Shown here: in pieces, positions 14,827-23,955 of the stretch
Position numbering within the stretch: the first letter of the stretch is position 1
How the letters are laid out: each line of letters begins with the position of its first letter
DNA from: Stenomitos frigidus ULC18
Lineage (GTDB): Bacteria > Cyanobacteriota > Cyanobacteriia > Leptolyngbyales > Leptolyngbyaceae
Assembly: GCF_003003795.1 (NCBI RefSeq)
Contig: NZ_PVWK01000155.1
Coordinates: forward strand, 1 to 37,044
Length of the DNA stretch: 37,044 bases
Reading direction: 5' to 3'
Made by a program: the position numbers and the translations under genes
The notes under the pieces: model-generated
Database searches by the model: none
What the model saw: the letters and a program-made list of their open reading frames with translations, nothing else
Told to the model about the DNA's origin: nothing

Positions 14827-17771
14827 GTCACCTAGAGGCTTTGCTACAACAGTGCACGGTGAAACTGACCCTTCCAGGCCGGATCGGTTGGGGCACGGGC
14901 TTCTTTGTGGCTCCTGGCTGGATTCTCACTTGTGCTCATGTGGTGCAGGAGGCAAAGGGTGAACCTCTTCAGGTGCGGTGGCAGAAAAGAGAACTGGAAG
15001 CAGTGGTGGAGCGATCGCTACCTGATCTCTATGATTTGGCATTGCTGCGAGTGACGCTTCCTGCCGATGCCAACCCGCCCTGCGTGTATTTGGATCAGGA
15101 TATTCGATCACGAGATCCGCTGTACCTATTTGGTTATCCCGACCAAGATTTTCCCAATGGTTGCCCAGTGACGTTTAGCTGTGAAGGTTTAACGGGGGAC
15201 GAGCCAGCGTTAATCAAGTTTGTTTTGGGACAGGTGCGACCGGGGATGAGTGGGTCGCCGTTGCTGAACCAGCGCACGGGTCAGGTGTGTGGGATTGTGA
15301 AATTTACACGCGATCGCTCCTTTGACTTGGGTGGCGGAGCGGTGCCTGCGGCTGTGATTTTGGCTCAGTTTCCCAAACTGATGGAACAGCAGCGAGCGTT
15401 TCACCAAAGCGATCAGCGCTGGTTGCAATGGCTGGAAGGGGCGATCGCGGCCAATGCCACAACTTTGCCTTCGACACGAGCCACCTTATCCCTCTCCACC
15501 TACGACCCCACCACCTGGGTCGGTCGCGATACCCTTATCGCCGCCCTCTCTCGCAAGCTTCAGGAACACTACCGCATCCTCGCGATTATCGGCATCACTG
15601 GCATCGGCAAAACCGCCCTCGCCAAACGCCTCGTCTTTGATTGCCTTTCCCCTTTCTCCTCTTCCCCCACTTCTCCAACCCGCCACTTCGCCCGCCTCAA
15701 CTTCGACGATCGCGCCCTCCCTCACGACTTCATCACCGCTGCCACCACCCTGCTGCCCAAACTCGGACACGCCACCACCCCCGATGACCAGAAAGATCCC
15801 CAGCGGTTGCTGGCACGTCTACTGCAAATTTTGCGAACCACGCCCTATCTGGTACAGATCGATTCCCTGGAAATGCTGCTGGAAGGCGACGACGAACAGG
15901 GCTGGACAACCTTTAAGGACGAACTATGGCTGTCTTTCTTTCAGCAACTCCTGGCAGGCGACGAGTGCCAGAGTCAGTTCATCCTCACGTCACAGGCATT
16001 ACCCGAAGCGCTGGAGATTGCCGCCGATCGCTATCCCCGCTACTGGCACCGTCAGGAGTTGGGCGGACTGAGCGAGACCGAACAGCTAGAGATCTTTCAG
16101 AAAAACGGATTGGAGCCAGATGCAAGCGCGATCGACTACCTGAAACGCCTCGGACAGCTGTACGACGGACATCCCCTCGTCCTCCAGGTGATTGCCAAAG
16201 ACATCCTCGATCGCCCCTTTCACGGCAACGTCGCGCACTACTGGCAGCGCTACCAGGCAGAGTTTGATGCCCTGGAGCGCGATCGACCCAGCCGCCGCCA
16301 TGCTCCTCGCGCCCTGCAACTCCGCGTCATGCAGCGAGTCGAGCAATCCTTGCAGCGCTTACCTGTGGATGCCCGCAACCTGCTCTGCCGCAGTGCCGTC
16401 TATCGTCGTCCGGTGCCCGAAGCCTTCTGGCTGGCGATATTGGCAGACCTACCCGAAGACCGTCAGTGGAATGCCCTGGAGGTGTTGAAGTCTCACAACC
16501 TGGCAGAGGAAGAACTGGCGATCGGGACAGACCCTGCAGTGACCCTCCTGCTCCAACATAACTTGATCCGCCGTGTGGCAGGCGATCGCCTGCAAGCTGA
16601 CCCCACTGCCTGGAACGATGCCCACCGCATCGCCGCCCATCTCTGGCAGACTGCCTATGAACCCGCTCCCGATGCCCCGAACCTGGAAACACTACGCGGC
16701 TCCCTCGAAGCCTTTCACCACTTCTGCGAACTAGACGACTGGACAGCCGCCAGCGACATCCTGATTGCCCAAAACGTGGGGGCACAACTCGAGACCTGGG
16801 CGTATTACCGCGAAATGCTGCCGCTCTATGAACGACTGTTGGGCAAGTTAGACGTGACCATAGACGTGGCTTGTGAAATAAGTATCGGGAATGCTTTCTT
16901 TCGTCTGAGCAGCTATCCTCAAGCAGTTGATCATTATCAGCGAAGTTTAGCCATCGCCCATCACATCGACGATTTTCAGGGACAAGGGAAGATACTCAAC
17001 AACTTGGGTCTTGTTTACCAAAATTTAAGCGATTACGCCAAGTCAATTGAGTATATTCAGCAAGCGTTGACGATTGTTCGTAAACTTAGCTATCGCCAGG
17101 GGGAAGGCATCGCACTTGGAAATCTGGGACTTGCGCACTGTTGTCTAGGCGACTACCTGCAAGCAATTGAGTATCATCAGCAAAACTTGTCTATTGCCCG
17201 CGACATCGGTGATCGTGAGAGCGAAGGTAATGCACTTGGGAATCTGGGACTTGCTTACTATTTTCTGGGCAACTATCCACAAGCAATAGACAATTTTCAG
17301 CAAAAGTTGTCTATTGCTTGTGAGATTGGCGACCGTCGAGGCGAAGGCATTGCACTAGGAAGTTTGGGCAGTGCTCACCATGCTTTGGGCAACTACCCGC
17401 AAGCGATTGAGTACCATCAGCAAAACTTGTCCATTGCCCGCGAAATTGGCGATCGTCGGAGCGAAGGCATTGTACTGGTTAATTGGGGAGGAACATTACT
17501 CAAACTTGAGCGGTATACAGAGGCTCAACCCCACTTGCAAACATCCCTGGAAATCTTCAAAGCCCTGGGCGATAGAACGAATGAAGCGGAAGCCCTTTTA
17601 AGGTTGGCAGAACTCCATCACAAAACAGGTCAGCTTGACCTGGCGCGAGAGTATTGCGATGCCGCGTTGGCAATCGCCACTGAGTTAGGCATTCCCCTGG
17701 TCAAAGAATGTGAAGAACTCAGGGCATTGCTAGCAGCCGATGTAACAGTCAAGGAGCAGCATGAGGGCTAA
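14823..17771 (+). CDS. Trypsin-like protease - STAND NTPase - TPR protein
   Basis: This 982-aa multidomain protein starts with a chymotrypsin-fold protease (about 1-190). Its triad is visible: H39 in LTCAHVV, D71 in DLYDLALL and S143 in RPGMSGSPLL. A P-loop NTPase of the NB-ARC/AP-ATPase kind follows, with Walker A GITGIGKTAL at residue 257 and a Walker B-like LVQIDSLEMLL. The C-terminus (about 676-972) holds around seven 40-residue TPR units such as YPQAIEYHQQNLSIAREIGD. The layout of effector, switch and repeat sensor is that of an NLR-like receptor: binding to TPRs would oligomerise the NTPase and activate the protease. The start overlaps the Trypco1 stop and the next gene begins 3 nt after this stop. 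Confidence 0.93.
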   Translation: MSHLEALLQQCTVKLTLPGRIGWGTGFFVAPGWILTCAHVVQEAKGEPLQVRWQKRELEAVVERSLPDLYDLALLRVTLPADANPPCVYLDQDIRSRDPLYLFGYPDQDFPNGCPVTFSCEGLTGDEPALIKFVLGQVRPGMSGSPLLNQRTGQVCGIVKFTRDRSFDLGGGAVPAAVILAQFPKLMEQQRAFHQSDQRWLQWLEGAIAANATTLPSTRATLSLSTYDPTTWVGRDTLIAALSRKLQEHYRILAIIGITGIGKTALAKRLVFDCLSPFSSSPTSPTRHFARLNFDDRALPHDFITAATTLLPKLGHATTPDDQKDPQRLLARLLQILRTTPYLVQIDSLEMLLEGDDEQGWTTFKDELWLSFFQQLLAGDECQSQFILTSQALPEALEIAADRYPRYWHRQELGGLSETEQLEIFQKNGLEPDASAIDYLKRLGQLYDGHPLVLQVIAKDILDRPFHGNVAHYWQRYQAEFDALERDRPSRRHAPRALQLRVMQRVEQSLQRLPVDARNLLCRSAVYRRPVPEAFWLAILADLPEDRQWNALEVLKSHNLAEEELAIGTDPAVTLLLQHNLIRRVAGDRLQADPTAWNDAHRIAAHLWQTAYEPAPDAPNLETLRGSLEAFHHFCELDDWTAASDILIAQNVGAQLETWAYYREMLPLYERLLGKLDVTIDVACEISIGNAFFRLSSYPQAVDHYQRSLAIAHHIDDFQGQGKILNNLGLVYQNLSDYAKSIEYIQQALTIVRKLSYRQGEGIALGNLGLAHCCLGDYLQAIEYHQQNLSIARDIGDRESEGNALGNLGLAYYFLGNYPQAIDNFQQKLSIACEIGDRRGEGIALGSLGSAHHALGNYPQAIEYHQQNLSIAREIGDRRSEGIVLVNWGGTLLKLERYTEAQPHLQTSLEIFKALGDRTNEAEALLRLAELHHKTGQLDLAREYCDAALAIATELGIPLVKECEELRALLAADVTVKEQHEG

Positions 17772-17774
17772 TTC

Positions 17775-20700
17775 ATGGCTCAGCTAGAGGAATTGCTGCA
17801 ACAGTGCACCGTCCAGATCATCATCCCCGGTCAGAATGGCTGGGGCACAGGCTTTTTTGTTGCTCCAGGTTTGATCCTTACCTGTGCTCATGTCGTCAAA
17901 GCGCTGAATGTTGGTGCTACTGCTCAGATTCGCTGGCAGCAGCAGTCAGACTTTGCCACCGCAGAACTCCTTCAATGCGAGTCTCAACTCGATCTGGCGT
18001 TGTTGCAATTCACGCCAACCAATGCTGATTTGCTCTGCGTCTATCTGGATGGAGCACTTCAGACAGGGCAGGAGCTATATTTCTTTGGCTACCCGGATCA
18101 GGACTTTGATCATGGCTGTCCGGTGACGGGAAGTTGTGAGGGCTTCACCGGCGATGTGCCGCCATTGATTAAGTTCAAGCAGGCTCAGGTGCGACCGGGG
18201 ATGAGTGGGTCTGCCCTACTAAACCGACACACAGGAAAGGTGTGTGGGATGGTGAAGTTTACGCGCGATCGCTCCATCGATTTAGGTGGTGGTGCCATTC
18301 CCACCCGTGTGATTTTGCAGCAGTTTCCCCAACTACGAGAACTTCAGCAGGAGTTTCATCAACGCGATCGACGCTGGAGTGACCTGTTGCCAACTGCAAC
18401 GCACCCAAATAAGAAGCTTAATGCTAAGGCAGTTGAACCGTATTTGCGATCGCTGCTTGCAGACGAGAAGTATCAGCAGCAGTGGGGATTCTACACGCTA
18501 ACGGATGTGATCAGTAAGCTTCAGGAACCGAAAGCGAAAACAGTACTGGACATTGGGCTGATGGTGCAGTTGATGAAGCCCAAGCCGTCAGATGCTGCCC
18601 GCAATCCAGGGCAGGAAATGTCAGAAAAAACGGAACGGCTGCCTGTTCTGGATGGCATTCGCAAGTATGCGGCGGAACACGTCCTGCTGATGGGAAAACC
18701 TGGATCAGGGAAAACCACAGCGCTGCTCCGATTGCTGATAGACGAAACGAGGCAAGCTCTGACCGATTCGTCCGCCAAAATCCCAGTGTTAGTAGAGCTG
18801 AGATATTTGGATGCAGAGCGACCGTCTGTACTGGAACGGCTTGAAGCCTTTCTGCGAAGCCACAACCTATCCATAGACGAAGCCACCCTCAAAACTGCTT
18901 TGGCAGAGGGCCAGTTACTGCTGCTGATCGATGGTGTGAATGAGTTGCCCTCAGAGGCAGCCCGACGAGCTGTAGCTAGCTTTCGGCTGGACTATCCACA
19001 AACGCCGATGATTTTCACCACGCGGGATGTGGCGATCGGCGGTGATCTGAGCATTGAGAAAAAGCTAGAGATGCAACCCCTGAGTGAGCAGCAGATGCGG
19101 CAGTTTGTGCAAGCGTATTTGCCACAGCAGGGAGAGCCGATGTTGCGGCAGTTGAAGGGGCGACTGCGGGAGGTGGGACAAACGCCGTTGCTGTTGTGGA
19201 TGCTCTGTGAAGTGTTTCAGGGACTGAAGCAACTGCCCTCTAGTCTGGGGCTGCTGTTTCGCTGGTTTACTGGGGAATATGACAAGCTGAAACAGGATGT
19301 GCCTGTTTCGGATGGGTTACGACACTGGCAGTCGGAATTATTGCAACGTCTGGCGTTTACTATGATGCAGGCAGAAGAGCCAACGGAATTACGGGTGGCG
19401 ATATCGCAACAGGAAGCCGAGACTGTGCTGGCAGAGTTTTTGCACGACAAGGTTGATTACCCCACACAACGAGCCAAGGAATGGCTGGAAGATCTACTAG
19501 AACATCATCTCCTCCAACGAACTAGCCAGAACCAACTGGAGTTTCACCACCAATTGCTTCAGGAATATTACGCGGCAGAAGCTCTGCTGAAACGCCTACC
19601 TCATGTCAGCGGTGAGCAACTGCAACGAGATTACCTCAACTATCTGAAGTGGACAGAACCTATAGCATTGATGTTGGCATTGGTGAAGCAAGAGGCACAA
19701 GCAGTGCGGGTGGTGAAACTGGCTCTAGACGTAGACTGGATACTTGGGGCAAAATTGGCAGGAGCGGTCAAACCAGAGTTGCAGTTAAAAACGGTTGAGG
19801 TAATTCAGAATGCAGAGATACTTCCATCGTTGAAGTCGTGGGTTCTAGGTCACACTCGATCAGAATTTGCTATTGCGCTTCCTCTCATGGATCTCAAACA
19901 TCTAAATCCTCGGATGCGTTGGTTAGCAGTTGATTCATTAAGATTGATTGGCTCGGAGAAGGCTATTCCAGAGCTTCTTAAACTATTAGATGAAGACCCA
20001 GAAAGCTCTGTTTGTAGCTTGTCTGCTTATGCATTAGGTGAAATTGGTTCTAAATCTGCAGTTTTGGGCTTAATTAAAGCATTGAAAAGCCAAAGATGTC
20101 GAATAGATGTAGTCAATGCCCTTAAACAAATCGGCTCTGAAACTGTTATTCAAGAATTATTAGATGTTGTTGAAGATCCCTACTATCATTACCGCTCCAG
20201 CCTATCAGAGGCAATTGTTCAGATTATTTCGGAAACAACTATTCCAACAGTCACGCCTAGGCTACTCAAAGCGCTTGAGCACCCTGATAGTCGGGTTCGC
20301 CTCACTGTTGGTCAAATTCTCAACCAAATAGATTCTAAAACGGCTCTTCCAGATTTACTGCGAGCGATTGAACATCCTGATGCTCGCATACGATGGAACG
20401 GTATCAAGGCATTTGGTGGTTGCAGCGTGGAGCCTACTGTCACAACATTGCTTGAGGCATACGAAACTCAGCAAAATGCTTATATTCGTAGAAGTATTGT
20501 TACAGCATTAGGGCAAATCGGTTCAGAGGCAACAATTCCAGGACTAGTTAGAGCATTGGCAGACCCCAATGCTTCTGTTCGTTGGAGTGCAGTTGAAGCA
20601 TTGGGACATATTAATTCAGAATTAGTTATACCCTTGTTGATACAGGCTTTAAGAGACCAAGATGCTCAAGTTTGCAGGAATGCCGCGGCTGTGCTTGGAA

Positions 20701-21650
20701 AGAGCGGATCAACAATTGCTATAGATGAATTGCACAAATTGCTTAAAGAACCTGACTCCTCTAAGCGATGGATGGCTGCTGAATCGTTGGGTGAAATTGG
20801 TTCTGAAGTAGCTGTTCCAGAGTTAATTAAAGCATTAGGTGACCTAGATTCATCAGTGCGTAGAAGTGCTGCTTGGGCATTAGGTGAAATTAGTTCTGAA
20901 GTAGCTGTTCCAGAGTTAATCAAAGCTCTAAGGAATCAAGACTCTTTTGCGTTAGAAGGTGTCATTGAGGCACTAGGTAGAATTAGTTCAGATCAAGCTG
21001 TTCCACAACTTATTAAAGTTCTAGATGATCCAGATCATAGATATTCAAAACGTAAAGTCTGCCTCAAAACAATAGAGGTACTAGGGAAAATTGGCTCTGA
21101 AGAGGCTGTCCCAAAGCTTTTAGAAATATTGCAATACCCGAAAACATGGGCTGAAAATCCTATTAAACAACCGGTCTCACTTTGGGAAATTTTCCATTCT
21201 GAACAACTAATGCTGCCTAAAGCGATTGAGGCTCTAGGTCAAATTGGTACTGAAGAAGCTGCCTTAGGGTTAGTCAAATTTCTCGAATTAGAGATGGATA
21301 AAGTAGATTCTAACTATTTTATAGATGAATTTAAGGCAACAGTTAAAGCTTTGGGGCAAATTGATTCAGAGGTTGCAATTCAAGGACTGCTTAAAGCGAG
21401 TCAGCATCCACACTCTGTTGTACGCGCATGTGCAGCAATAGCGTTGGGTAGCAGTCAAAGCAACCTAATTGCTAAACAGCTTCCTTTTTTGGGACAATTG
21501 CTCAATAAGTTTAGTGGTTGGGAGGAACTCAAGGCAATATCTGGTATTCAAGCAAAGTGTCAATTCTACAACTACAACACCTTCCAAGCCGCCCAGTTTC
21601 CAGACAAACCTCCCCCACCTCCTCACCTTAATCTCAACGAAATCTGGTAA
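17775..21650 (+). CDS. Trypsin-like protease - NACHT - HEAT repeat protein
   Basis: This 1291-aa protein has the same protease module as its upstream neighbour, with H39, D73 and S144 (RPGMSGSALL). It is followed by a true NACHT NTPase: Walker A GKPGSGKTT from residue 307 and Walker B LLLLIDGVNELP. From about residue 700 it carries many 31-residue HEAT/PBS-lyase-like units of the form ALGEIGSEVAVPELIKAL up to about 1232. The tail has CQFYNYNTF and a proline-rich end. Two adjacent HEAT units (20790-20837 and 20883-20930) are nearly identical in DNA, which indicates recent expansion. As with its neighbour, an immune receptor with protease output is the best reading. One operon with Trypco1 is likely. 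Confidence 0.93.
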   Translation: MAQLEELLQQCTVQIIIPGQNGWGTGFFVAPGLILTCAHVVKALNVGATAQIRWQQQSDFATAELLQCESQLDLALLQFTPTNADLLCVYLDGALQTGQELYFFGYPDQDFDHGCPVTGSCEGFTGDVPPLIKFKQAQVRPGMSGSALLNRHTGKVCGMVKFTRDRSIDLGGGAIPTRVILQQFPQLRELQQEFHQRDRRWSDLLPTATHPNKKLNAKAVEPYLRSLLADEKYQQQWGFYTLTDVISKLQEPKAKTVLDIGLMVQLMKPKPSDAARNPGQEMSEKTERLPVLDGIRKYAAEHVLLMGKPGSGKTTALLRLLIDETRQALTDSSAKIPVLVELRYLDAERPSVLERLEAFLRSHNLSIDEATLKTALAEGQLLLLIDGVNELPSEAARRAVASFRLDYPQTPMIFTTRDVAIGGDLSIEKKLEMQPLSEQQMRQFVQAYLPQQGEPMLRQLKGRLREVGQTPLLLWMLCEVFQGLKQLPSSLGLLFRWFTGEYDKLKQDVPVSDGLRHWQSELLQRLAFTMMQAEEPTELRVAISQQEAETVLAEFLHDKVDYPTQRAKEWLEDLLEHHLLQRTSQNQLEFHHQLLQEYYAAEALLKRLPHVSGEQLQRDYLNYLKWTEPIALMLALVKQEAQAVRVVKLALDVDWILGAKLAGAVKPELQLKTVEVIQNAEILPSLKSWVLGHTRSEFAIALPLMDLKHLNPRMRWLAVDSLRLIGSEKAIPELLKLLDEDPESSVCSLSAYALGEIGSKSAVLGLIKALKSQRCRIDVVNALKQIGSETVIQELLDVVEDPYYHYRSSLSEAIVQIISETTIPTVTPRLLKALEHPDSRVRLTVGQILNQIDSKTALPDLLRAIEHPDARIRWNGIKAFGGCSVEPTVTTLLEAYETQQNAYIRRSIVTALGQIGSEATIPGLVRALADPNASVRWSAVEALGHINSELVIPLLIQALRDQDAQVCRNAAAVLGKSGSTIAIDELHKLLKEPDSSKRWMAAESLGEIGSEVAVPELIKALGDLDSSVRRSAAWALGEISSEVAVPELIKALRNQDSFALEGVIEALGRISSDQAVPQLIKVLDDPDHRYSKRKVCLKTIEVLGKIGSEEAVPKLLEILQYPKTWAENPIKQPVSLWEIFHSEQLMLPKAIEALGQIGTEEAALGLVKFLELEMDKVDSNYFIDEFKATVKALGQIDSEVAIQGLLKASQHPHSVVRACAAIALGSSQSNLIAKQLPFLGQLLNKFSGWEELKAISGIQAKCQFYNYNTFQAAQFPDKPPPPPHLNLNEIW

Positions 21651-21681
21651 AAATGCCCTCCGCATTATTCTCACCATCTAG

Positions 21682-21936
21682 GAAAGTTGCAGATACTACA
21701 ACTACAACATCATTCACAGTCTCATTTCCTCAGGTAAATCAATTTCTCTCTTCTTCTCTCATACTACAAACGATGGAAATCTGCGAAATGACTTCGCTGT
21801 GCATCTTTCCGTGTTACCCGAAAACCATGAGCCTGTAACTGCATGGAGCAAGCGAGATGAGGTCTTTTGGGCAACTGCCGAAGGAATTCGAGAAGTGGCG
21901 ATCAAATTGAGACGGACGAAAGGTGCTAATGCTTAA
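21682..21936 (+). pseudogene. Relic of a TIR-domain / STAND C-terminal gene
   Basis: An open stretch without a usable start runs from the TAG at 21679 to TAA at 21934-21936. It first encodes SCRYYNYNI, which echoes the CQFYNYNTF tail of the upstream NACHT-HEAT protein, and the shared DNA CTACAACTACAACA occurs at 21566 and 21696. It then reads ISLFFSHTTNDGNLRNDFAV, like the start of a bacterial TIR domain, and LSVLPENHEPVTAWSKRDEV followed by FWATAEGIREVAIKL, like the end of one (family pattern LPxxxxPVTSWxNxDEAF..IAxGIR). The middle of the TIR fold is missing. I read this as an internally deleted remnant of a former effector gene of the same island. Confidence 0.5.
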
Positions 21937-22169
21937 GCCTCATCCTCATCCTCTAAGAGCTTGCCAAGATTGTGCGTCTCCATTAAACCCTTGTAGCGCT
22001 GAGGCAGACCGTCCCTGAGCGTATCCTCAACAATACTGCTGACCGTTTGATCGCTCAGACCCGAGAGCGTCTTCAGCAGCCGATCCAGGTTAGGCATGAC
22101 GTACAAGCGCAATTCAGTTTTCTTTTTCCTAGCCATCAAAGGTTCTTGGTGCCTGCTCAACTTCAGCAA
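21933..22169 (-). CDS. Ribbon-helix-helix family protein
   Basis: The reading frame gives 78 aa from ATG at 22169, or 67 aa from the ATG at 22136 (MARKKKTELRLYVMPNLDRL), which I think is the better N-terminus because ribbon-helix-helix proteins begin with a short basic segment and beta strand. The two helices would be PNLDRLLKTLS and SDQTVSSIVEDTLRDGL. The C-terminus is acidic (LLEDEDEA). The gene stands alone on the minus strand, its stop overlapping the end of the TIR relic. It is a second Arc/CopG-type regulator candidate in the window and might control the nested element or the CAST operators. Confidence 0.65.
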   Translation of the reverse strand: MLKLSRHQEPLMARKKKTELRLYVMPNLDRLLKTLSGLSDQTVSSIVEDTLRDGLPQRYKGLMETHNLGKLLEDEDEA

Positions 22170-22205
22170 CCTAGCGATCGTAACCAGCTTTTAGACTAAT
22201 TCTCA

Positions 22206-22243
22206 AAATTCGGCAATTCTGTGTTGTACGAATTGCCGAATTT
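22206..22243. repeat. Perfect 14-bp inverted repeat
   Basis: AAATTCGGCAATTC (22206-22219) and GAATTGCCGAATTT (22230-22243) are exact inverse complements around a 10-nt loop. No U-tract follows on either strand. It lies between the leftward ribbon-helix-helix gene and the rightward run starting at 22306, so it could be an operator for a dimeric regulator, a transposon or integration scar, or a weak terminator. Confidence 0.75.
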
Positions 22244-22305
22244 GCCTTATATTTAAGTCGCCTTGAAACCACTCAGAGCCTCTAAGGCTTCTGGGTTGGC
22301 TTCTT

Positions 22306-23031
22306 ATGCAACTTCAAGCATCACTATCCTTGCCACCGACGCAACCAACCGCATTCAGCCCAGACGGACGCATCGGTCTAGCACTCACTCCCACTCATCC
22401 AGGAGCAGTTTTCGATCGTATGTCACCTCCTTTGATTCCCCATGAACAGGAATGTAGCCGCATTCCGCCTGCCATTCCTAAACCGTCCCATCTCACTCAA
22501 GCGTTGTATCAAACAGGCCACCAACAAGCGCTACATGATTTTGCCATCAGCGATCTGCTTCAAAGACTCAAAACCTACTCCGATCGCAGCTTCGACACCA
22601 CTTGGGTCGCGCTCAAAACTCAGGAAGCCGAAACTCTTGCGGCTGTCCTCATTCAAACCCTGACTGCTAATCTCAACGGCAACCTCCTCGCGGTCTATCT
22701 GGATGCCATCCGCTCTAAAACGCTCGATGCCTCTAAGCCCCTTTCTAGCTTGCACCTCCCACCGCCCACAACCGACTTACCCACCACCTTTCCTGATGTT
22801 GAAATGCCCCGGTTTCTCTACGGCGACCGCCTCCGCTGGCTTTCTAATGGTGAACCGACCGACTGGGGCATCGCGATCGGCAGATTCTACAGCTTTGCTC
22901 CCCACCGTTGTCGCTGGCAGTGGTGCTACCTCATCTGGCTCGACGCCGATTCTCCGAGTGGTGCCTGGGTCAAAGCGGACAGCGCCTGGGAAGACGACCT
23001 CGAACCTCTGGAAACGGAGAAAACTCTATGA
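22306..23031 (+). CDS. Hypothetical protein, first of element gene run
   Basis: I do not recognise this 241-aa protein. The N-terminus is proline-rich and low in complexity (LPPTQPTAFSPDG), a helical middle follows (HDFAISDLLQRLKTYSDRSF), and the C-terminal third contains a compact, aromatic domain (FLYGDRLRWLSNGEPTDWG, then RWQWCYLIWLD). The start is uncertain: no clear ribosome-binding site precedes ATG 22306, and an ATG at 22420 (MSPPLIPHEQE) would remove the proline-rich part. Its stop overlaps the next start as ATGA, so the HTH protein is coupled to it. Confidence 0.65.
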   Translation: MQLQASLSLPPTQPTAFSPDGRIGLALTPTHPGAVFDRMSPPLIPHEQECSRIPPAIPKPSHLTQALYQTGHQQALHDFAISDLLQRLKTYSDRSFDTTWVALKTQEAETLAAVLIQTLTANLNGNLLAVYLDAIRSKTLDASKPLSSLHLPPPTTDLPTTFPDVEMPRFLYGDRLRWLSNGEPTDWGIAIGRFYSFAPHRCRWQWCYLIWLDADSPSGAWVKADSAWEDDLEPLETEKTL

Positions 23032-23366
23032 ATCCTCGCCCTTTGACTGACCGAGAACAGCACCTGATTGACCGCTACAGCTACTGCCAGCTTGGCATGA
23101 CACCGCAGACTTTCTATGCGAAGTGGCACGTCAGCCAGGAAGCGATCGCCGCGATCTGTTCCCGTTCCACTTCTACCGTGCGCTGCTGGTTTCGTCGCGG
23201 TCGCAGCTATCGTCGCCCCACCGCGATCGACCTCCGCCACCTCGCCCTGATGGACTTTCTGCTGGAACACTTTGAGCAAATGCCCCCAGACCTCGGGACG
23301 GCACTCTGTCCACCGCAGCAGTCCAAAACCGAAGCCCAACGCCGCCAAAAGTCAATACCACCCTGA
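23028..23366 (+). CDS. Helix-turn-helix domain protein
   Basis: The 112-aa product has a clear helix-turn-helix: FYAKWHVSQEAIAAICSRST then STVRCWFRRG, resembling the N-terminal DNA-binding region of transposase-like or sigma-like regulators. The segment after it (YRRPTAIDLRHLALMDFLLE) is helical and the tail is charged. It overlaps the preceding gene by four bases. In this context it is likely a regulator of the nested element; a role in its replication or excision is possible. Confidence 0.75.
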   Translation: MNPRPLTDREQHLIDRYSYCQLGMTPQTFYAKWHVSQEAIAAICSRSTSTVRCWFRRGRSYRRPTAIDLRHLALMDFLLEHFEQMPPDLGTALCPPQQSKTEAQRRQKSIPP

Positions 23367-23429
23367 CCTGTTTTGCACAGCTCAGTCTTTATAAGGTTGG
23401 CTGTAGTGTTTTGAAAGCTTGGAAAGCCG

Positions 23430-23645
23430 ATGAGTCAGAGCGGTGTGAACTATCAGCAGCAGTTACATCCGTGGTGCATCGTCCGACTCCTGCCGAATTT
23501 AAAACGGCTCACGGTCGCTCGCTGTCGCCGTCGAGGCGACGCGGAAGCCCATCTCAAACTGCTGCATCAGCAACTTGTCCTTGCTGATTTCACCATCGTT
23601 TTCGATCCATCCCCTCACTCAGATGACTATGAACGAACCAACTGA
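23430..23645 (+). CDS. Small hypothetical protein
   Basis: This 71-aa protein (HPWCIVRLLPNLKRLTVARC, then RRRGDAEAHLKLLHQQL) is basic in the middle and ends acidic. No family is recognised. Its 3' end overlaps the next gene by 17-23 nt, consistent with a compact gene run. The region WCIVRLLPNL...RRRGDAEAH...LL is reminiscent of small cyanobacterial element proteins of unknown function. Confidence 0.55.
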   Translation: MSQSGVNYQQQLHPWCIVRLLPNLKRLTVARCRRRGDAEAHLKLLHQQLVLADFTIVFDPSPHSDDYERTN

Positions 23646-23940
23646 AAGTAAGGCGCTGACCCCGCTCCAGCAAGCCGAGTTTGCGGCTCGTCGCTTTGCC
23701 GCCTTGCAACATCGAGGCTATAGTGCCTGGAGCGTCACGCTGCGGACAACCTATGGCGTGCGATCGCTCTTCAAAGACCTCACCAGCCAGCTGGCCCAAG
23801 CCCTTGCGGTCGAGCAAACCGATGAGCCGATTCGGGAGTCCATTCACGTGACACCTGAGAGTGGCTTTATCCAGTTCACCGCTGAGGAAGCTTACCTGAT
23901 TGCCCAATCCCTGCCGTCAGACGTACCGGTTTCAGAGTAG
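23623..23940 (+). CDS. Hypothetical protein
   Basis: From ATG 23623 the protein is 105 aa (MTMNEPTESKALTPLQQAEF); an ATG two codons later is equally possible. The frame is open 16 codons further upstream, but that part overlaps the previous gene heavily and looks non-coding. The sequence is a helical N-terminal half (FAARRFAALQHRGYSAWSV) and a C-terminal segment with AEEAYLIAQSLP. No family is recognised. It is part of the rightward element run. Confidence 0.6.
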   Translation: MTMNEPTESKALTPLQQAEFAARRFAALQHRGYSAWSVTLRTTYGVRSLFKDLTSQLAQALAVEQTDEPIRESIHVTPESGFIQFTAEEAYLIAQSLPSDVPVSE

Positions 23941-23955
23941 TACCAGGAGCCTGCC

